Made by a program: the position numbers and the translations under genes. DNA of 10,037 nt, taken from assembly GCA_028565635.1 (NCBI GenBank), contig JAOXYB010068867.1:1-10037 (forward strand). Reading direction: 5' to 3'. Positions 7,980 through 10,037 of this stretch are shown in pieces. Numbering within the stretch: the first letter of the stretch is position 1; every line of letters begins with the position of its first letter. The stretch comes from Phoronis ovalis. Its lineage: Eukaryota; Phoronida; Phoronidae. The notes under the pieces were generated by a model. It made no database searches. It had not been told where the DNA came from and saw only the letters and a list, made by a program, of their open reading frames with translations.

Positions 7980-8096
7980 CTAGATCATATCTGGCCTGAC
8001 AAAATTCAGTATTTCGCCCACAGTTTCGTTAAAGTACAAAATATTTTCAAGTTTTCCGAGTCCATCTCCGTTTTCCATGCTAGATCGGGAGTCTAT
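7980..8096 (-). CDS. Terminal exon of an unidentified gene
   Basis: A strong acceptor (cctctatttcag) leads into 38 codons and a TAG. The other two frames hit stops within a few codons. The peptide begins IDSRSSMENGDG and ends GEILNFVRPDMI, with balanced, protein-like composition. The AATAAA 48 bp after the stop supports a true 3' end. I do not recognise the family. A Met at the seventh codon could start a 32-residue peptide, but the acceptor makes a terminal exon more likely. Confidence 0.55.
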   Translation of the reverse strand: MDSRSSMENGDGLGKLENILYFNETVGEILNFVRPDMI

Positions 8097-8582
8097 CTGA
8101 AATAGAGGTTTCGATGTCTTCCTGTGATGTATCATTTATTGTAAAATGATATTCTATGTTATGTGATTAAATATGAACCATTAATGAGTTATATGCTGTG
8201 TAAGATTTTATATTTTACTTACTGGAAATACATCGCTTTTTCAGTCAATAAAGTATTGTTATTCAAAATCAATTTTTTTGCAGTGTGATAATTATTCCGT
8301 AAAAATAATATTATTATAGAATTATATTATATAGGAGAATTATAGTAGTGAGTGCAAAAAAAAATTGCTCTGGAATCTAATGTGAATCTCATAGCATGAG
8401 ATATTCGGCAAGCAATAACTTTCCGTCCTAACATAATGTATCTTTATTTATTAAAATACGCAAATACCTTTTCCAATGGTTTCGTCAAACAGATCACATC
8501 AGCGGTATAAAAATATAAATTCACTCACGTGTTTGTGTACGTAGCCATAACAATGTCGCTAAATAGCAATATATTTGCCTAC

Positions 8583-8635
8583 CTTAGACATCGTGTAGGT
8601 GAATTCTATTCCAATGTCCTGGTCTCGTAAGGATT
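8583..8635 (-). CDS. Probable penultimate exon of the unidentified gene
   Basis: The reading is SLRDQDIGIEFTYTMSK after two leading bases, ending aag|gtaggc in phase 0, which matches the phase 0 start of the 7980-8096 exon. The peptide looks like real coding sequence in this AT-rich setting. The acceptor (ataactgtaag) is weak. A frame ending ICLTKPLEK|gtattt at about 8468-8510 could be an extra exon, but it lacks a usable AG in the needed phase. No upstream exon ending in phase 1 was found, so earlier exons probably lie past the repeats or the right edge. Confidence 0.4.
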
Positions 8636-8639
8636 CTTA

Positions 8640-8978
8640 CAGTTATAGATATGACTCAGTAGCCGTTTAAGTCACCTTAAAATGCACAAGCCTGTCTATT
8701 TCAAGAACGTCACACGATCGATTTCATAATTCTTTTGTATCGAGCTTTTTATATTATATATATATATATACACACAATAAAAATAGTACCATTGTGTTTT
8801 GAATGCGGTTTGTTTTATTTGTTCTATAAAAATATCTTTATATGTGTACATGTATATTGATTCAACATTTTTAGGGAGCAAGCTTATTTAGTGGCAATCG
8901 GCCTATCATCAGCAACTGATAGAACGCAGTTTAACTATAAATTTATCCATTCAAATAATATCGAAGATAAAACACGTA
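8640..8978. other. Non-coding stretch with TA microsatellite
   Basis: This AT-rich sequence contains a (TA)8 run at 8755-8770 followed by cacaca. The 61-codon minus-strand frame here is low-complexity (Tyr/Ile repeats from the TA tract) and is not a credible gene. Confidence 0.55.
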
Positions 8979-9066
8979 CGTAAAGTCAGCTCCAGAGTCA
9001 GATTCAGATTCAGCTCCAGATTCAACGTAAAGTCAGCTCCAGATTCAGATTCAGCTCCAGATTCAG
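8979..9066. repeat. 47-bp tandem repeat, two copies
   Basis: Each copy starts cgtaaagtcagctccag (8979 and 9026) and continues with nested cagatt hexamers and gctccagattc. The second copy is shorter by one hexamer-like unit. The same gctccagattc motif occurs at the tips of the inverted arms at 9392 and 9902, so the tandem probably belongs to the same repeat family. Confidence 0.7.
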
Positions 9067-9190
9067 TTTCGAAAAAAATAAAAAATAAAATGCTCTAAAT
9101 TGCAAATATTTGATAAAATAATGACTTTTCACAATTTTTTTGTTTCCACTAATTCTCCCCCCCCCCCCCCAACGATTATCGGCGATTCTT

Positions 9191-9693
9191 AAATATTTCA
9201 AACGATTTTTCTGAATATTTTCATGGATTTTCAATAACAAAATGCAGAAGCAATAGGCACTAGTTATAAAGGAATCTTAATATACTTCTAGAATACTCAC
9301 AAAAAAGTCAAAAAAATTCTTGCCTAGCTACAAGGCTTCCAGCCATATTGGTCTAAACATGCGGCCGCAACGTTCGGACTTGGTCTATTTCGAATCTGGA
9401 GCTGGGGTTCAAAAACATGTGTTTGGATCTAAATGTTCCAAAAGTTATTTTTTTTGTAAAAGTCGGTGATCTTCACAAATTGCACTAAAAATCATTTCTT
9501 TGCTGACTCCCACTTTTATGGAAAACCGTCCTTTTGGAAATTTTCGAAATATTTCAAATGATTTTTTTGAATATATTCATGGATTTTTAATGACAAAATG
9601 CAGAAACAAGAGGCACCAGTTATAAAGGAATCTTAATATACACCTAGAATACTCACAAAAAAGCCAAACAAATATGTTGCCCAGCAACAAGGC
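9191..9693. repeat. Direct repeat pair, spacing about 356 bp
   Basis: The segment 9191-9336 is repeated at 9547-9693 in the same orientation. Shared blocks include aaatatttcaaa, catggattttyaa, caaaatgcagaa, gttataaaggaatcttaata, gaatactcacaaaaaag and ctacaaggc/caacaaggc. The copies are clearly homologous but diverged, suggesting an older duplication of the core of the inverted-repeat unit. Confidence 0.75.
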
Positions 9694-9902
9694 ATTTTGT
9701 TATTAAAAATCCATGAACATATTCATAAAAATTATTCGAAATATTTCGAAAAATTCCAGAAGAGACGGGTTTCCATAAAAGTGGGAGTCAGCAAAGAAAT
9801 AATTGTTAGTGCAATTTGTGAAGATCACCGACTTTTACAAAAAAAATAACTTTTGGAACATTTTGATCCAAATACATTTTTTTGAACCCCAGCTCCAGAT
9901 TC
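9392..9902. repeat. Long inverted repeat, arms about 210 bp
   Basis: The arms 9392-9601 and 9692-9902 are inverted copies with about 15-18 mismatches by eye and almost no gaps, around a 90-bp spacer. The ends are gaatctggagctggggttc and its exact complement. The arms contain no open frame of note. A transcript would form a long hairpin. It may be a foldback transposon or two head-to-head repeat copies. No target-site duplication is evident at the flanks. Confidence 0.85.
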
Positions 9903-10037
9903 AAGCTTTTGCCCTTGGGCACCTATATGAACATTTCCATTTGAAAGTGGCTTTAATTTAGCACAAAGTGAGAGAAATCACAATTTAAAATTGTTATTTT
10001 TTATCAAAATTTGAGGGGATTATATCCAGGCCTAGAA

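Noticed and set aside
9022-9240. 72-codon minus-strand frame ending in a Leu/Asn/Glu repeat
   Set aside because: It is translated from the 47-bp tandem and the poly-C tract, so it is repeat sequence and not a gene.
9351-9368. GC-rich gcggccgc site as a CpG-island or promoter sign
   Set aside because: It is a single isolated motif inside a repeat cluster, with no wider CpG enrichment.

Overview
The window is AT-rich animal nuclear DNA. It has GT-AG introns, split coding exons, decayed inverted-repeat elements, homopolymer tracts and microsatellites, and no bacterial-type gene layout. The composition, the introns of about 200-1300 bp and the dense foldback repeats suggest a marine invertebrate, possibly a bivalve mollusc, but the species cannot be fixed from the sequence.

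The main gene lies on the minus strand, with six exons assembled by eye at 4269-4449, 3662-3819, 3220-3287, 2638-2801, 1142-1336 and 910-945. All splice junctions are GT-AG and every reading phase matches (0/1, 1/0, 0/2, 2/1, 1/1, 1/1). The exons join into 267 codons plus one base. The product is a type II single-pass membrane protein: a short cytoplasmic tail with an FDNPIY motif, a transmembrane helix, a complete extracellular SEA domain with an intact GSVVV self-cleavage motif, then a Thr/Ser/Pro-rich mucin-like stalk. The stalk is still open where my exon chain stops, so the C-terminus is unresolved: it ends in a short exon between 1 and 800 or lies beyond the left edge. The 5' end is also unresolved. 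A candidate upstream exon is at 4532-4691 and a possible promoter motif cluster is near 5542-5586.

A second minus-strand gene is represented only by its 3' end: a terminal exon with stop codon (7980-8096), an AATAAA signal (7927-7932) and a probable preceding exon (8583-8635). I do not recognise its product.

The rest is intron, intergenic DNA and repeats. A foldback palindrome lies at 334-622, two short degenerate direct repeats at 2023-2164, a miniature inverted-repeat element at 7458-7824, and a composite repeat at 8979-9902 (47-bp tandem, direct copies, and an inverted repeat with arms of about 210 bp). No tRNA, rRNA, CRISPR or intact transposase gene was seen.
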